Shown here: positions 46,881-56,736 of the stretch, in pieces
How positions within the stretch are numbered: the first letter of the stretch is position 1
Layout of the letters: each line of letters begins with the position of its first letter
Assembly: GCF_003627095.1 (NCBI RefSeq)
Contig: NZ_CP032627.1
Location: 2,631,155 to 2,695,154, forward strand
Length of the DNA: 64,000 nucleotides
Direction of reading: 5' to 3'
Source: Lactococcus allomyrinae
GTDB lineage: Bacteria; Bacillota; Bacilli; Lactobacillales; Streptococcaceae
Made by a program: the position numbers and the translations under genes
Notes under the pieces: model-generated
Database searches by the model: none
Told to the model about the DNA's origin: nothing
Seen by the model: only the letters and a program-made list of their open reading frames with translations

Positions 46881-49800
46881 ATGTTTATACAAATCAATAC
46901 AAAAACAGAGTATAGTTTTTTAGACAGTGTTGTCAAAGTTGATGATTATCTAGAAACAGCGAAGCAAATGGGTTATCAAATGCTTGGAATTTGTGATGTT
47001 GGCAATCTTCATACTGCTTTTCGTTTTGTAAAAAAAGCTGAGACAGTGGGGATTCGTCCTATCATTGCTATTGAGTTAAGCTTTTCCTACGATGGTATAC
47101 CGATTTCCTTTTCTTTTATCGCTAAAAATACAGCTGGCTATAAAAATTTATTAAGAATTTCGACATTACATAATTACGGACGACGTCAATTTGATGAAAT
47201 TAAGGGTTACTTATCAGATATCGCACTAGTAGTTCCAGAAACTTATGGCACACTCAGTGGAATTTCTGCTCTGTCAGCAGTGACAGAAACTTATGTCTCT
47301 GTCAGTATGCTGACAGACAAGCAAGCGAGTTTTAATTTACCAATATTGCCGTTTCCATCTGTTCGTTATTTGTCTTTTGGGGACAATGAAACACTCTCGA
47401 TTTTACATGCGGTACGTGATGGCATACCTTTTGATGAAAGTTTAACTTCAAGCAACGCAGAACTTTTGCAACGACCAGAAATTTATGAAAATTATTTTCG
47501 TCAGTATTTTCCACAAGCTGTCACAAATCTGTCAGCGCTGACAGAAAAAATTTCATATCATTTTGATGAAAAATTAGAATTACCACGATTTGATAAAAAT
47601 CGTGATGCAAGAGAATTGCTGCGTGAAGAGTCGCTACAAGGCCTATCAGCACTTACAAAAAAATTATCAACACTGACAGAGCACCAAGTCATCTATCAGG
47701 AACGTTTAGAGAATGAATTATCTGTGATTCATCAGATGGGATTTGATGATTATTTTTTGATTGTGGCAGATTTGCTCCGCTATGCTCAGGACCAAGGAAT
47801 TTATTGTGGGATGGGACGGGGGTCGGCAGCAGGCTCACTCGTTGCATTCCTTCTCGGTATTACGCACGTTGACCCAGTGGCTAACAACTTATTCTTTGAA
47901 CGTTTCCTCAATCCTGAACGCGTAGCAATGCCCGATATTGATATTGATATGCCAGATGACCGCAGGGCTGAATTGCTCTCTTACATGAAAAATCGCTATG
48001 GTTCTGACCATGTCGCACAAATCGTAACTTTTTCAACACTTGGGAAACGTCAAGCTTTACGTGATGTTGGGAAAGCCTTTGGAATGAGTGAAGCTGAATT
48101 GACTAACTTGACACGAATGCTTGCTTTTCGTTTTGGTAGTCTTGCCTCCGAATATGAAGGAAATCAACGTTTCAGAGCTGAGATTTTGAAAAATCCACGT
48201 TTAAAACGAATTTATGAAGTGGCGCGACACATTGAAGGGATGCCACGTCAAACCTCAACTCATGCTTCAGGAGTTGTCCTTGCCAATGAATCATTAGTTA
48301 ATTATGTTGCGCTAAAACCTTCAGAAGATTTGGCATTGACTCAGTATGAAGCACCCGATGTAGAAGCTATCGGTTTGTTAAAAATTGATTTTCTAGGGCT
48401 TAGAAACTTAACGATTATTGCGAGACTCCGAGAGCTCGTAAAGCTAAGAAAGCAGACTGATATTAATCCACTTGATATTAATCTTGAGGATGAAGCGACC
48501 CTAGCGCTCTTTAGAGCAGGCAATACAATGGGAATCTTCCAGTTTGAAAATCCACAGATGCGGAGGTTTTTACGTAATCTTCTCCCTTCAAAATTTGATG
48601 ATATTGTAGATGCAACTTCAATTTTTAGACCAGGTCCATCACAATTTATTCCACAATTTATCGCTCGTCGTCATGGAAAAGAAAAAGTGGAAATTATTGA
48701 TCGCGCGATTTCAGAAATTCTCGCACCAACGTATGGAATTATGATTTATCAAGAGCAGATTATGCAAGTAGCACAAAATTTTGCGGGATTTTCTCTTGGG
48801 AAAGCAGACCTTCTTCGGCGCGCAATCTCTAAGAAAAATAGCTCAGAACTCACAAAATTAAGAGAAGAGTTTTTAAATTCTTCTGTGAGTGCAGGACATT
48901 CTCGCCAAAAGGCGGAGCAAATTTATGATTTGATTGAACGCTTTGCAAACTATGGTTTCAACCGCTCGCACGCCTATGCCTATGCTGCGTTAGCCGTTCA
49001 GATTGCCTATTTTAAAGCTCATTTTCCAGATGAATTCTATGAGATTCAACTTCGTGACCGTAAACGTGAAGTGATGATATTAGATGCGCTAGATAATGGT
49101 TTTATGGTTCTTTCACCATCAGTCAATAAGATGACGCTTTACGATTTTGTTGACAAAAAGAAGATTCGATTAGGACTCACTCACATCCAAGGGATATCTC
49201 GTGATTTATCCCGTTGGATTGTTGAACATCGTCCTTTTCGTGATTTATCGGATTTTGTTAAGCAACTTCCAGCACAATTTCAACGTGAAGAAATGGTGCT
49301 GCCACTTGTTCAAATCGGCGCCTTTGATGATACTGATGGTGAAAATCGGGGAAAGTTAGCTGATAATCTTGGACAATTGATTGCTTATCATCAGACTTTC
49401 CAACTTGATTTATTTGGTCACACAGAACTAAAATTTAGTTATCAGCAGGCAGAAGATTATACTCAAACAGAGAAATACGAGTTTGAGAAAGACTTGTTAG
49501 GAATTGGGATTACACCACATCCCTTGCAACGCTTATCAACACAGCTTGAAGGAAATTTCACACCCTTGTCACTACTTGCCAAAAATCAGAAAGTGACGAT
49601 TTTGGTCGAACTCAGCTATATTAGAACACATCGAACCAAAAATGGCCAAACTATGGCTTTCCTATCAGTGACGGATAGCCGTGAAAAACTTGATGTTACA
49701 CTATTTCCAGAAGTTTATCGACAATTTTCTCAGGAACTTGAAAAGGGGAAGTTTTATCTGATTACGGGGAAAGTATCTGAGCGAAATGACGAGCTACAGT

Positions 49801-50039
49801 TAGTTGCTGAACGTATCACCCAAGCATTTGAGACGACACGTAAATTTTGGCTAAACCTTCCTGATAATAGATACAACCAAAAAATCTCTCAAATATTGAA
49901 AGAATTTAAAGGAAGTCACCAGGTCATTTTGCACTTTGCAGATAGTAAAATAACAACGCAAACCAAACTTTATGTAGAGGAATCAGAACTTTTGAAAAAG
50001 CGCCTCGAAGCTTATGTGTTAAATGCTGTTTATAAATAA
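46881..50039 (+). CDS. dnaE: DNA polymerase III alpha subunit, DnaE type
   Basis: Second replicative polymerase of Firmicutes, which extends RNA primers. Order: N-terminal PHP domain (degenerate; NTKTEYSF in place of the metal-binding HxH, as in streptococci), polymerase core with the catalytic aspartates in [12 protein letters not shown], fingers, helix-hairpin-helix region and C-terminal OB fold (about 920-1000). ATGs at 46866, 46878 and 46881 are in frame; AAAGGAG at 46869-46875 best serves 46881. About 1052 residues. The PHP/thumb region contains several CTGTCAG/CTGACAG palindromes (47269-47320, 47528-47543). Confidence 0.95.
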   Translation: MFIQINTKTEYSFLDSVVKVDDYLETAKQMGYQMLGICDVGNLHTAFRFVKKAETVGIRPIIAIELSFSYDGIPISFSFIAKNTAGYKNLLRISTLHNYGRRQFDEIKGYLSDIALVVPETYGTLSGISALSAVTETYVSVSMLTDKQASFNLPILPFPSVRYLSFGDNETLSILHAVRDGIPFDESLTSSNAELLQRPEIYENYFRQYFPQAVTNLSALTEKISYHFDEKLELPRFDKNRDARELLREESLQGLSALTKKLSTLTEHQVIYQERLENELSVIHQMGFDDYFLIVADLLRYAQDQGIYCGMGRGSAAGSLVAFLLGITHVDPVANNLFFERFLNPERVAMPDIDIDMPDDRRAELLSYMKNRYGSDHVAQIVTFSTLGKRQALRDVGKAFGMSEAELTNLTRMLAFRFGSLASEYEGNQRFRAEILKNPRLKRIYEVARHIEGMPRQTSTHASGVVLANESLVNYVALKPSEDLALTQYEAPDVEAIGLLKIDFLGLRNLTIIARLRELVKLRKQTDINPLDINLEDEATLALFRAGNTMGIFQFENPQMRRFLRNLLPSKFDDIVDATSIFRPGPSQFIPQFIARRHGKEKVEIIDRAISEILAPTYGIMIYQEQIMQVAQNFAGFSLGKADLLRRAISKKNSSELTKLREEFLNSSVSAGHSRQKAEQIYDLIERFANYGFNRSHAYAYAALAVQIAYFKAHFPDEFYEIQLRDRKREVMILDALDNGFMVLSPSVNKMTLYDFVDKKKIRLGLTHIQGISRDLSRWIVEHRPFRDLSDFVKQLPAQFQREEMVLPLVQIGAFDDTDGENRGKLADNLGQLIAYHQTFQLDLFGHTELKFSYQQAEDYTQTEKYEFEKDLLGIGITPHPLQRLSTQLEGNFTPLSLLAKNQKVTILVELSYIRTHRTKNGQTMAFLSVTDSREKLDVTLFPEVYRQFSQELEKGKFYLITGKVSERNDELQLVAERITQAFETTRKFWLNLPDNRYNQKISQILKEFKGSHQVILHFADSKITTQTKLYVEESELLKKRLEAYVLNAVYK

Positions 50040-50088
50040 GTTTGTCAAGTCAACTTGTTCTTTGCAGCCAAATAAACATAAGGCAAAG

Positions 50089-50120
50089 AAGACTCCTAAG
50101 ATATTTTGGGAGTCTCTTTG
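50089..50120 (+). terminator. Terminator after dnaE
   Basis: AGACTCC-TAAGATATTTT-GGGAGTCT followed by CTTTGTTG. Confidence 0.75.
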
Positions 50121-50323
50121 TTGTAAAGAGAACAAAAAAATGGTGTTGGTTCACAGGAATAGTTTTGAAAATTGATAGAAGTCCGCTCAATTGTAGGCGG
50201 TACTAAAAGATTCTATTGAAATTCAAGTAGGAAAAGTAGGATTTGTAGTTATCTTCAGAGTTGTTTAGACATTTAAAAAGTGGTAATATTAAAAAAATAA
50301 GCAATGCAAAATAGAGGGATGCG

Positions 50324-51343
50324 ATGAAAAAAGTAACGATTAAAGATGTTGCGCTAAAAACAGGGCTTTCAGTAAGCAGCATTTCTAGGGTATTTAATAA
50401 CTATGGAGATATTAGTGCTGAAACAATCAAAAAGGTGACACTAGCAGCTAAAGAACTAGGTTATACTCCCAATAGTGCAGCAAAACAGCTTTCAAGTAAA
50501 AAGAAAAAAATCATCGCCTTAATCTTGAATGAAATCAATGTGACACGTGGTGTAGCAATGCCGCTTGAGATTTTAGGAGGTGTTGTTGATAATTTAGATA
50601 AAACAGATTATGAATTTGTCTTTTATGCGACGAACTCAAAAAAACAAAATCAAAAAAGTTTGAGGCAATTTTGCAATGAACGGGACATTACGGGTTTGAT
50701 TATCCAAGGATTACGTATTTCTGACCCTTATTATCAGGAGCTAGAAACATTTGATTTACCAACTGTTGCGATTGATTTGGATATAAAAAATGAAAAAGTT
50801 GGGACGGTATCAACAGATAATACAAAAGCAGCTTTTGAGATGACTCAATTGCTTGACAAAGCAGGGTATAAAAATATTCTTTTTCTAAATGGAACAAAGA
50901 CTGCGACAGTTGCTCAAGCGCGGGAGGCTGGTTATCGTGAAGCGGTGGATAATGCTCAGGTTTATTATGCAAATTTTTCCGAAAACGAAGCTTGTAAATG
51001 GGCGATTGAGTATGCAAAAATGAATGATTTTAACAAAATTGATGCAATTTTTGCGGCGAGTGATTTGATGGCGATTGGGGTAATTAAAGCTTTTAGAATA
51101 TTGGATTTAGAGAAGAATATAGCAGTGGCTGGTTTTGATGATATTACTTTAGCGAGCTATGTGACCCCCTCTTTAACGACAGTTCGGCAAGATATGGGAA
51201 AAATCTCTGAATATGCAGTCAAAGATTTGATATGCCAAATAGAAAAAGATGAAATCAAACATCGTTTTGTTCCGTACCAGATTATTGAACGAGAGAGCGC
51301 TCGGCTGACAACAGATAAAGTCAAGACTAAATTTGAGGCATAG
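50324..51343 (+). CDS. LacI-family regulator of the alpha-glucoside cluster
   Basis: 339-residue LacI/GalR repressor: helix-turn-helix and hinge at about 1-60 (VTIKDVALKTGLSVSSISRVFNNYGDISAETI), periplasmic-binding-protein-like effector domain at about 60-335 (AVAGFDDITLASYVTPSLTTVRQ). It heads a cluster of two GH65 phosphorylases and an ABC importer; two identical palindromes CTAAAACGTTTTAG downstream are natural LacI-type operators. It resembles MalR-type regulators, but the effector is unknown. AGAGGGATG ribosome region. Confidence 0.88.
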   Translation: MKKVTIKDVALKTGLSVSSISRVFNNYGDISAETIKKVTLAAKELGYTPNSAAKQLSSKKKKIIALILNEINVTRGVAMPLEILGGVVDNLDKTDYEFVFYATNSKKQNQKSLRQFCNERDITGLIIQGLRISDPYYQELETFDLPTVAIDLDIKNEKVGTVSTDNTKAAFEMTQLLDKAGYKNILFLNGTKTATVAQAREAGYREAVDNAQVYYANFSENEACKWAIEYAKMNDFNKIDAIFAASDLMAIGVIKAFRILDLEKNIAVAGFDDITLASYVTPSLTTVRQDMGKISEYAVKDLICQIEKDEIKHRFVPYQIIERESARLTTDKVKTKFEA

Positions 51344-51668
51344 TACTACAAATGCTTTGATCAATAGACGAAGGATTTTGTTTATATTAGTTCACCTCTA
51401 AGTCTGCATAGTGGATTTAATAGATGAATTGCAAATATACTGTCTTTGCCTTAGCAAAAGGTGAAACGAACGTAGACGGTTCACAGAACTACGTGCCTTG
51501 CGATGATTGCGACTAGCTAGCTTAGTGGGCAACGTAAGACAACGGAGTAAGTTCTACGCAAAATGTTTAGAACTTAAATAGTATTATTTAGAAATTAGAG
51601 AGTAGGGAAATTTGTTGTTAGTTTTTTACAATGAGTGAGTTAGAAAATAAATAAATTAAAATTTCTAC
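51344..51668. repeat. LacI–RDD gap with intergenic repeat copy
   Basis: AATATACTGTCTTTGCC at about 51435, GAACGTAGACGGTTCACAG, CTACGTGCCTTGCGATGATTG and GACAACGGAGTAAG are shared in pieces with the copies at 56560 and 62597. No gene is seen. Confidence 0.5.
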
Positions 51669-51724
51669 TTGACAAATGAAAACGATTACTATATAATACT
51701 TTTTATGGAGCTAAAACGTTTTAG
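51669..51724 (+). promoter_or_regulatory. Promoter, cre and LacI-type operator 1
   Basis: TTGACA at 51669-51674 and TATAAT at 51692-51697 with 17-bp spacing. TGAAAACGATTACT at 51677-51690 fills the spacer and matches cre at 13 of 14 positions. The perfect palindrome CTAAAACGTTTTAG at 51711-51724 lies just after the expected transcription start. Confidence 0.88.
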
Positions 51725-51772
51725 GCGATTGTTGATTTTATCTTTCGAATCGTTCGTAAAAAGGAGGACAAT

Positions 51773-52168
51773 ATGAATTTGTTAATGCTTATTCAACGAT
51801 TCTTGGCAACATTAATTGATTTGATTATTGTTTATCTCCCATTTTTGCTTCTCGTTCACGTTATTTTTACAGGTAAAGAATTTTCAAGTATTGCCAATCT
51901 GCTCGCTGGAATTTTATTTGTTTTGTATAATATGATTTCAGAAAGTAGTTTTTCAGGAAAGACAATCGGAAAGTTCTTTGCGAAGTTGAGAGTCAAAACG
52001 GTGTCAACGGATTTAATGGAAATTGGTCAGCGAGAGTTTGCTAAGTTACTTTATTTTTTACCAGTCGCGGGTTGGATTTTTATTGTAGTTAGCGTTGTAA
52101 TGTATTTTACAAGTGGACGATTTTTGCATGATAAGATTGGAAGAAGTGAGGTTATTGTAGGTGTTTGA
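51773..52168 (+). CDS. RDD-family membrane protein
   Basis: A 131-residue protein with three to four membrane segments (about 9-30, 38-58, 85-110). The family name comes from an Arg-Asp-Asp motif; here the corresponding N-terminal segment reads QRFLATLIDLIIVYLPF, so the motif is not intact. GKTIGKFFAKLRV is the usual second RDD signature. Function is unknown; some RDD proteins act in ion or solute transport. AAAGGAGG ribosome site, first gene after operator 1, so probably co-regulated with the sugar genes. It overlaps the next gene by 8 bp. Confidence 0.75.
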   Translation: MNLLMLIQRFLATLIDLIIVYLPFLLLVHVIFTGKEFSSIANLLAGILFVLYNMISESSFSGKTIGKFFAKLRVKTVSTDLMEIGQREFAKLLYFLPVAGWIFIVVSVVMYFTSGRFLHDKIGRSEVIVGV

Positions 52169-52436
52169 TGGAAATGATATGCCAGCGATTGTTAAGATGC
52201 CTGTCTTACCCTTATTTTCAGTTTTTATCTTGACAATTATTGTGGCTTATGTCATTGCTTGGCTTTACCGTAATGACTATGATCCAATGAAAATGATAAA
52301 GGCTTATTTGATTTATGCGCTTCCTTTTTTGATGATAAGTATGCTTTTACATGTAAAAATTATGCTTATTATTGGAATTTATATTTTGGGATTAATCATT
52401 TTGGTTTTCCGAAATCAACATTATTTTGATCATTGA
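52161..52436 (+). CDS. Small hypothetical membrane protein
   Basis: A 91-residue protein with three hydrophobic helices (about 13-35, 46-63, 65-83) that I do not recognise. The frame opens at GTG 52161, overlapping the RDD gene by 8 bp; an ATG at 52179 is an alternative start. The overlap suggests translational coupling and a joint role with the RDD protein. It lies within the LacI-controlled cluster. Confidence 0.6.
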   Translation: MFDGNDMPAIVKMPVLPLFSVFILTIIVAYVIAWLYRNDYDPMKMIKAYLIYALPFLMISMLLHVKIMLIIGIYILGLIILVFRNQHYFDH

Positions 52437-52558
52437 GGTGGTGAAGATAATTTGTTTTATCTTATTTGGAACAGTGAATTACAGGAGGTAGCTAGAAGTG
52501 TTGTAATCTGTATTACACTGCACATTTAATGAGGATTTGGGGAAACTTTTATCATTGA

Positions 52559-52572
52559 CTAAAACGTTTTAG
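52559..52572 (+). promoter_or_regulatory. LacI-type operator 2
   Basis: CTAAAACGTTTTAG, identical to the palindrome at 51711-51724, 130 bp before the GH65 gene. No strong -35/-10 pair was found beside it. Confidence 0.8.
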
Positions 52573-52701
52573 TTGAGAATTAAGCTCGTCTTCTAGAAAT
52601 TAGACTATGAGAAAGGTAAGAATGATGTTCTGCATAGCATCTTATTTTCTCAATTGTTATATTTATAGGAAATCGTGCTTGTATCTTGAAGGAGAAATAT
52701 A

Positions 52702-55011
52702 TTGAGTTTGATGCACTATGACAAAGAAAATCTTTGGCAAATTGAACAACAGGGTTTTGATGAGCAACTTCTAGGAAAAACAGAAGCTGTCATGGCTTTG
52801 GGAAATGGTTATCTTGGAACACGGTCAAGTGAGGAAGAAACTTATATTGGGGAAACTCGTGACACTTTTGTGGCTGGAACCTTTAATTCATTTGATGAAA
52901 ATGAAGTGACAGAACTGCCAAATGTCCCTGATATGTGGGGAATGGAGTTTAGCTTTGATGGTCAGCGCTTCTCATTGTCACATGGAGTTGTTAGAGACTA
53001 CAGCAAACGGTTGAACTTGAAAAATGGAGAATTGATTCGTACGTTCATTTGGGAATTTGAACACCTTAAATTGAAATTTGAGTTTAGAAGATTTGTTTCA
53101 AAAAATCGTCGGCATCTGTTGTTTAGTCATTTGCAACTTACGAATCTTTCAGAGCGTGCTGTCAATGTTAAAATGCGTTCGGGTATCAATGGGCAGGTGT
53201 CCAATGAGGGAAGTCAGCATTTTACGGATGGTGAAAAAGGGTTGATGGATGGTAAGTTTATCCAGATGATGCCTGTGACGACTCATTCTCGGATTCAATT
53301 TGTCCAAACGGTCGAACATAAATTTGATAAAATAATATCAGAACGACCTGAAACTGGTCGACGTTCTTTCTTTATGAATTACAGTTTTGAGCTTGCTGCT
53401 GGTAGTGACGTTAGCATTGAGAAACGTGGTTCAATCTACACATCAAATGATAATGATATTGAAAATCATGAATTGAGTGCAATTCGAGAAGTTGCAGTGC
53501 AAGAGCTTCATGAGATTGATGTTTTGAGTTATGAGGAACTTCTTTCGGAATCACAATATGCTTGGGAAAAAATATGGAGTAAACATCCGATTGAGATTGA
53601 ATCTGAAAATTTCCGTGATCAATTAGCGATAAGATTTGCCAAATATCATTTGCACGCGATGGCACCGAGCCATGATGAGCGGATGAATATTGGGGCTAAA
53701 GGATTATCTGGTGAGGGCTATAAAGGTCACGCTTTCTGGGATACTGAGGTCTTCATGTTGCCGTACTTTAATTTCACGCATCCTGACATTGCAAAAAAAC
53801 TTGTGACTTACCGCTATCTTGGACTTGACGGAGCTCATAAAAAAGCGGCGAGTAATGGCTATGAGGGCGCACAATATCCGTGGGAGGCAGCTAATCCTGC
53901 TGATGGTGAGGTAACGCCAGTCTGGGGTGCGGCAGATATTGTTACAGGACAGGCGACTAAAATCTGGTCGGGCTTCATTGAACAGCATATCACATCTGAT
54001 GTGGCTTTTGGGGTCAAGCAGTATATTGATGTTACTGGTGATGATGAGTTTGAGGTGGAAAAAGGTTATGAAATTTTAATTGATACAGCGAAATTTTGGG
54101 CGAGTCGATTGGAGTACAATGTAGCGACAGACCAATATGAAATCCGTGATGTCATTGGGCCGGATGAGTACAAAGAACACGTCAACAATAATAGCTATAC
54201 GAATTACACTGCACATTGGAATGTGGCTTACGTCCTTAAATTGATTGCCCATCTTGAAGCCTCTGAACCTGAAGTGTATGCACGGCTGGATGCAAAATTT
54301 GACCTATCAGTACTGACAGAAAAGCTGTCAGCAAAAGTGGATAAGATTTTTCTGCCAAAAGCGACTGTTGACGGTATTATTCCGCAGGATGACAGCTATC
54401 TGAGCAAAAAAATACTAGACTTACGCAAATACAAGGAGTCTGACGGCGTGGATAGTCTTTTTCATGAGTATAATCTGGAGCAGGTCAATCAGATGCAAAT
54501 TACCAAACAGGCGGATGTTTTGCTCTTGATGCTGTTGTTTGAAGATTTGTTTGACCGCGAGCAGAAGTTGAAAAACTTTGATTATTATGAGCCAAAAACA
54601 ACTCATGATAGTAGCTTGAGCTTGTCTACACATGCCATTTTATCTGCAGATTTAGGCAAGCTTGAACAGTCTTATGACTTTTTTAATCAAGCCATCAATA
54701 TTGACATGGGTGAATATATGAAGTCCTCTGATGCGGGGATTCATGCAGCTTCTCTGGGCGGCATCTGGCAGATGATTGTCTTTGGTTATGGTGGTGTGCG
54801 CATGGTCAATAGTAAGCTTAGAATTGAACCACATTTGCCGAAAGAATGGTCACATCTGGAGTATGGTTTTGATTATCAGGGTGAGGAAATTTCTGTCAGT
54901 GCTGACAGAAACCAAATGACACTGACAAAACCAGATGATGGACACGAGATTCATTTTTTGAACAATAATCAAGTATATACATTGAAAAACCAATTAACCA
55001 TTTCCATATAG
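52702..55011 (+). CDS. GH65 disaccharide phosphorylase A
   Basis: Cytoplasmic enzyme that phosphorolyses an alpha-linked glucose disaccharide to beta-glucose 1-phosphate plus a sugar. GH65 layout: N-terminal beta-sandwich (about 1-270), (alpha/alpha)6 barrel (about 310-690) with GLSGEGYKGHAFWDTE, the general-acid Glu in VIGPDEYKEHVNNNSYTN and phosphate-binding THDSSLSLS, then a C-terminal beta domain. TTG 52702 lies 7 bases after AAGGAG and is preferred to ATG 52711. Specificity (maltose, nigerose or kojibiose) cannot be read by eye. 769 residues. CTGACAG palindromes occur near 54309 and 54893. Confidence 0.85.
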   Translation: MSLMHYDKENLWQIEQQGFDEQLLGKTEAVMALGNGYLGTRSSEEETYIGETRDTFVAGTFNSFDENEVTELPNVPDMWGMEFSFDGQRFSLSHGVVRDYSKRLNLKNGELIRTFIWEFEHLKLKFEFRRFVSKNRRHLLFSHLQLTNLSERAVNVKMRSGINGQVSNEGSQHFTDGEKGLMDGKFIQMMPVTTHSRIQFVQTVEHKFDKIISERPETGRRSFFMNYSFELAAGSDVSIEKRGSIYTSNDNDIENHELSAIREVAVQELHEIDVLSYEELLSESQYAWEKIWSKHPIEIESENFRDQLAIRFAKYHLHAMAPSHDERMNIGAKGLSGEGYKGHAFWDTEVFMLPYFNFTHPDIAKKLVTYRYLGLDGAHKKAASNGYEGAQYPWEAANPADGEVTPVWGAADIVTGQATKIWSGFIEQHITSDVAFGVKQYIDVTGDDEFEVEKGYEILIDTAKFWASRLEYNVATDQYEIRDVIGPDEYKEHVNNNSYTNYTAHWNVAYVLKLIAHLEASEPEVYARLDAKFDLSVLTEKLSAKVDKIFLPKATVDGIIPQDDSYLSKKILDLRKYKESDGVDSLFHEYNLEQVNQMQITKQADVLLLMLLFEDLFDREQKLKNFDYYEPKTTHDSSLSLSTHAILSADLGKLEQSYDFFNQAINIDMGEYMKSSDAGIHAASLGGIWQMIVFGYGGVRMVNSKLRIEPHLPKEWSHLEYGFDYQGEEISVSADRNQMTLTKPDDGHEIHFLNNNQVYTLKNQLTISI

Positions 55012-55023
55012 GAGGAAAACATA

Positions 55024-56307
55024 ATGAAAACTTGGAAAAAAGTAACACTGACAGGTGTTGCATTGATGGCAGCAGCAAGTCTGGCCGCTTGCGGAAATTC
55101 GTCAGCAAAAGCAGGGAAATCTGGCTCTGTCAAAGGGCAAACGCTAACGGTCGGCTACTGGAAAGGTTCTGACACAGAAAACGCAACTTTTGACAAACTG
55201 GTCAAAACTTTTGAGAAAAAGTATGATGTGACCGTCAAACCAAAAGTCTATACCAACATCACACAGCAGCTCCCAACAGACTTGTCAGGAGGTACTGCGC
55301 CTGATGTTTTCTACATCGACTCAAGCTTCTATCCTTACCTGCAAAAAGAAGGCGTACTCAACAAATTGAGCAAGTCGGTGGCTGATCCAAGCAACTTCTA
55401 CAAGACTTCGATCGGCGCATTTACGACAAATGGCGATGTTTATGCTGTACCAAAAGATGTGTCTACGCTTGCAATTTATGTCAATAAAGATATTTTTGCC
55501 AAAGCTGGGATTGACATCAACTCTATTCCAAAATCTTATGAAGATTTCTTAAAATGGGCGCCTGCGCAACAAGCCAAACTTGATGCGACTTACGGCAAGG
55601 GCAAAGTCTATATGATGAACATGAACGCTGATTTGACGCGGAATTGGCAGTTCATCACAGCAGGCGACCAAAACCCTATCACTAAAGATGGCAAAGGTGT
55701 TTCTAAACTTTCTAACCCAACAATTTTAAAAAATTTGACCTTTGTCCAAAAGATGTTTAACGAAGGCATCGTAGCTACTCCTCAACAAGTTGGTGCAGGT
55801 GATGAGGGAACCGGATTTGCTACAGGAAAATTTGCGATGGCATTAACAGGAAACTGGAATTACCAAGTTTATAATACACAATATAAAGATTTGCACTACA
55901 CGATTATTCCTAACATGACTTACGATGGTCAAAAACAAACGATGCAATATACAGTGGGCTGGGGCGAATATAAAAATACAAAAGTTACGAGTCTTGCTAA
56001 TGACTGGATTAAATATGTTACAGGTAAAGACGGCATGACAACTTGGACATCTGGTGTTGGAACTCTTGCGACGCGTGCAGATGTCAATGACAGCTCAGAA
56101 TTTATCAAAGAAAATCCACTTCTGAAAGTTCACTCTGATGAGTTGACTTATGCAGCGCCTTGGCAAGATGGTGTGAACCTGACAACAGTTGTAACTTCTT
56201 ATGACAACTTCATCACTAATGCTTTCAAGAAAGATGCAACACCAGCACAACTCAAATCAGCGTTGAAACAAGCTGACCAAGATGCAAATAGCAAGTTGAG
56301 TAAATAA
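55024..56307 (+). CDS. Sugar ABC transporter substrate-binding lipoprotein
   Basis: Extracellular CUT1-type sugar-binding lipoprotein. The signal peptide ends in a lipobox LAAC (Cys23), predicted to be lipid-modified, followed by a flexible Ser/Gly/Lys linker. The SBP family 1 fold covers about 40-427; TAPDVFYIDSSFYPYL and KFAMALTGNWNYQVY are typical. AGGAGG ribosome site, 12 bp after the GH65 gene, so the two are cotranscribed. Homologues bind malto- or gluco-oligosaccharides; the ligand here is inferred from the phosphorylases. Confidence 0.9.
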   Translation: MKTWKKVTLTGVALMAAASLAACGNSSAKAGKSGSVKGQTLTVGYWKGSDTENATFDKLVKTFEKKYDVTVKPKVYTNITQQLPTDLSGGTAPDVFYIDSSFYPYLQKEGVLNKLSKSVADPSNFYKTSIGAFTTNGDVYAVPKDVSTLAIYVNKDIFAKAGIDINSIPKSYEDFLKWAPAQQAKLDATYGKGKVYMMNMNADLTRNWQFITAGDQNPITKDGKGVSKLSNPTILKNLTFVQKMFNEGIVATPQQVGAGDEGTGFATGKFAMALTGNWNYQVYNTQYKDLHYTIIPNMTYDGQKQTMQYTVGWGEYKNTKVTSLANDWIKYVTGKDGMTTWTSGVGTLATRADVNDSSEFIKENPLLKVHSDELTYAAPWQDGVNLTTVVTSYDNFITNAFKKDATPAQLKSALKQADQDANSKLSK

Positions 56308-56344
56308 TAGATTTGTTCCGAAACCTGCTCAGCTTTTGAAGGCT

Positions 56345-56700
56345 ATCTATATACTTTGTGCTACGCCGTCCATTCGCTCTAAGTGGCTAAAGTCGCAAGG
56401 CGAAATAGCGAGAATGGACAGCGAAACAAGGCGAGGATAGACGAGAAAGCTAGGTTTCGAGGCAGATTCAATTTCTTCAACTTATCTACTGACGGCAGTT
56501 CTGTCAGCACTGATGAAGCCTTTGTCAGCGCTGACAGAGGCTTTGTTGTACTAGTTCAGCTATACTGCCTTGCGAATACTGCCTTGCGACGATTGGGAAA
56601 AGCATTGCTTTTCTTATCCGCCACCTTAACGCATTGTGTTAAGCGCAAGAAGCGGTTTGCGTGACACGCAAACTTTGACTTCTAAGCGGGACGTTTAGAA
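56345..56700. repeat. Intergenic hairpin-rich repeat inside the ABC operon
   Basis: The 429-bp gap between binding protein and permease holds CCATTCGCTCTAAGTGGCTA, AAAGTCGCAAGGCGAAATAG, the reversed GCGAGAATGGACAGCG, a CTGTCAG/CTGACAG cluster at 56497-56530, GAAAAGCATTGCTTTTC and other hairpins. A frame open from 56383 to 56664 is repeat sequence, not a gene. The GCCTTTGTCAGCGCTGACAGAGGC hairpin could reduce readthrough into the permease genes. Confidence 0.75.
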
Positions 56701-56736
56701 GTCAAACAGTATTAGTTAAAAAAAGGAGATTTCCGA

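Noticed and set aside
56383..56664. 93-codon open frame between binding protein and permease
   Set aside because: It lies wholly in intergenic repeat sequence, has no ribosome site and encodes no recognisable domain.
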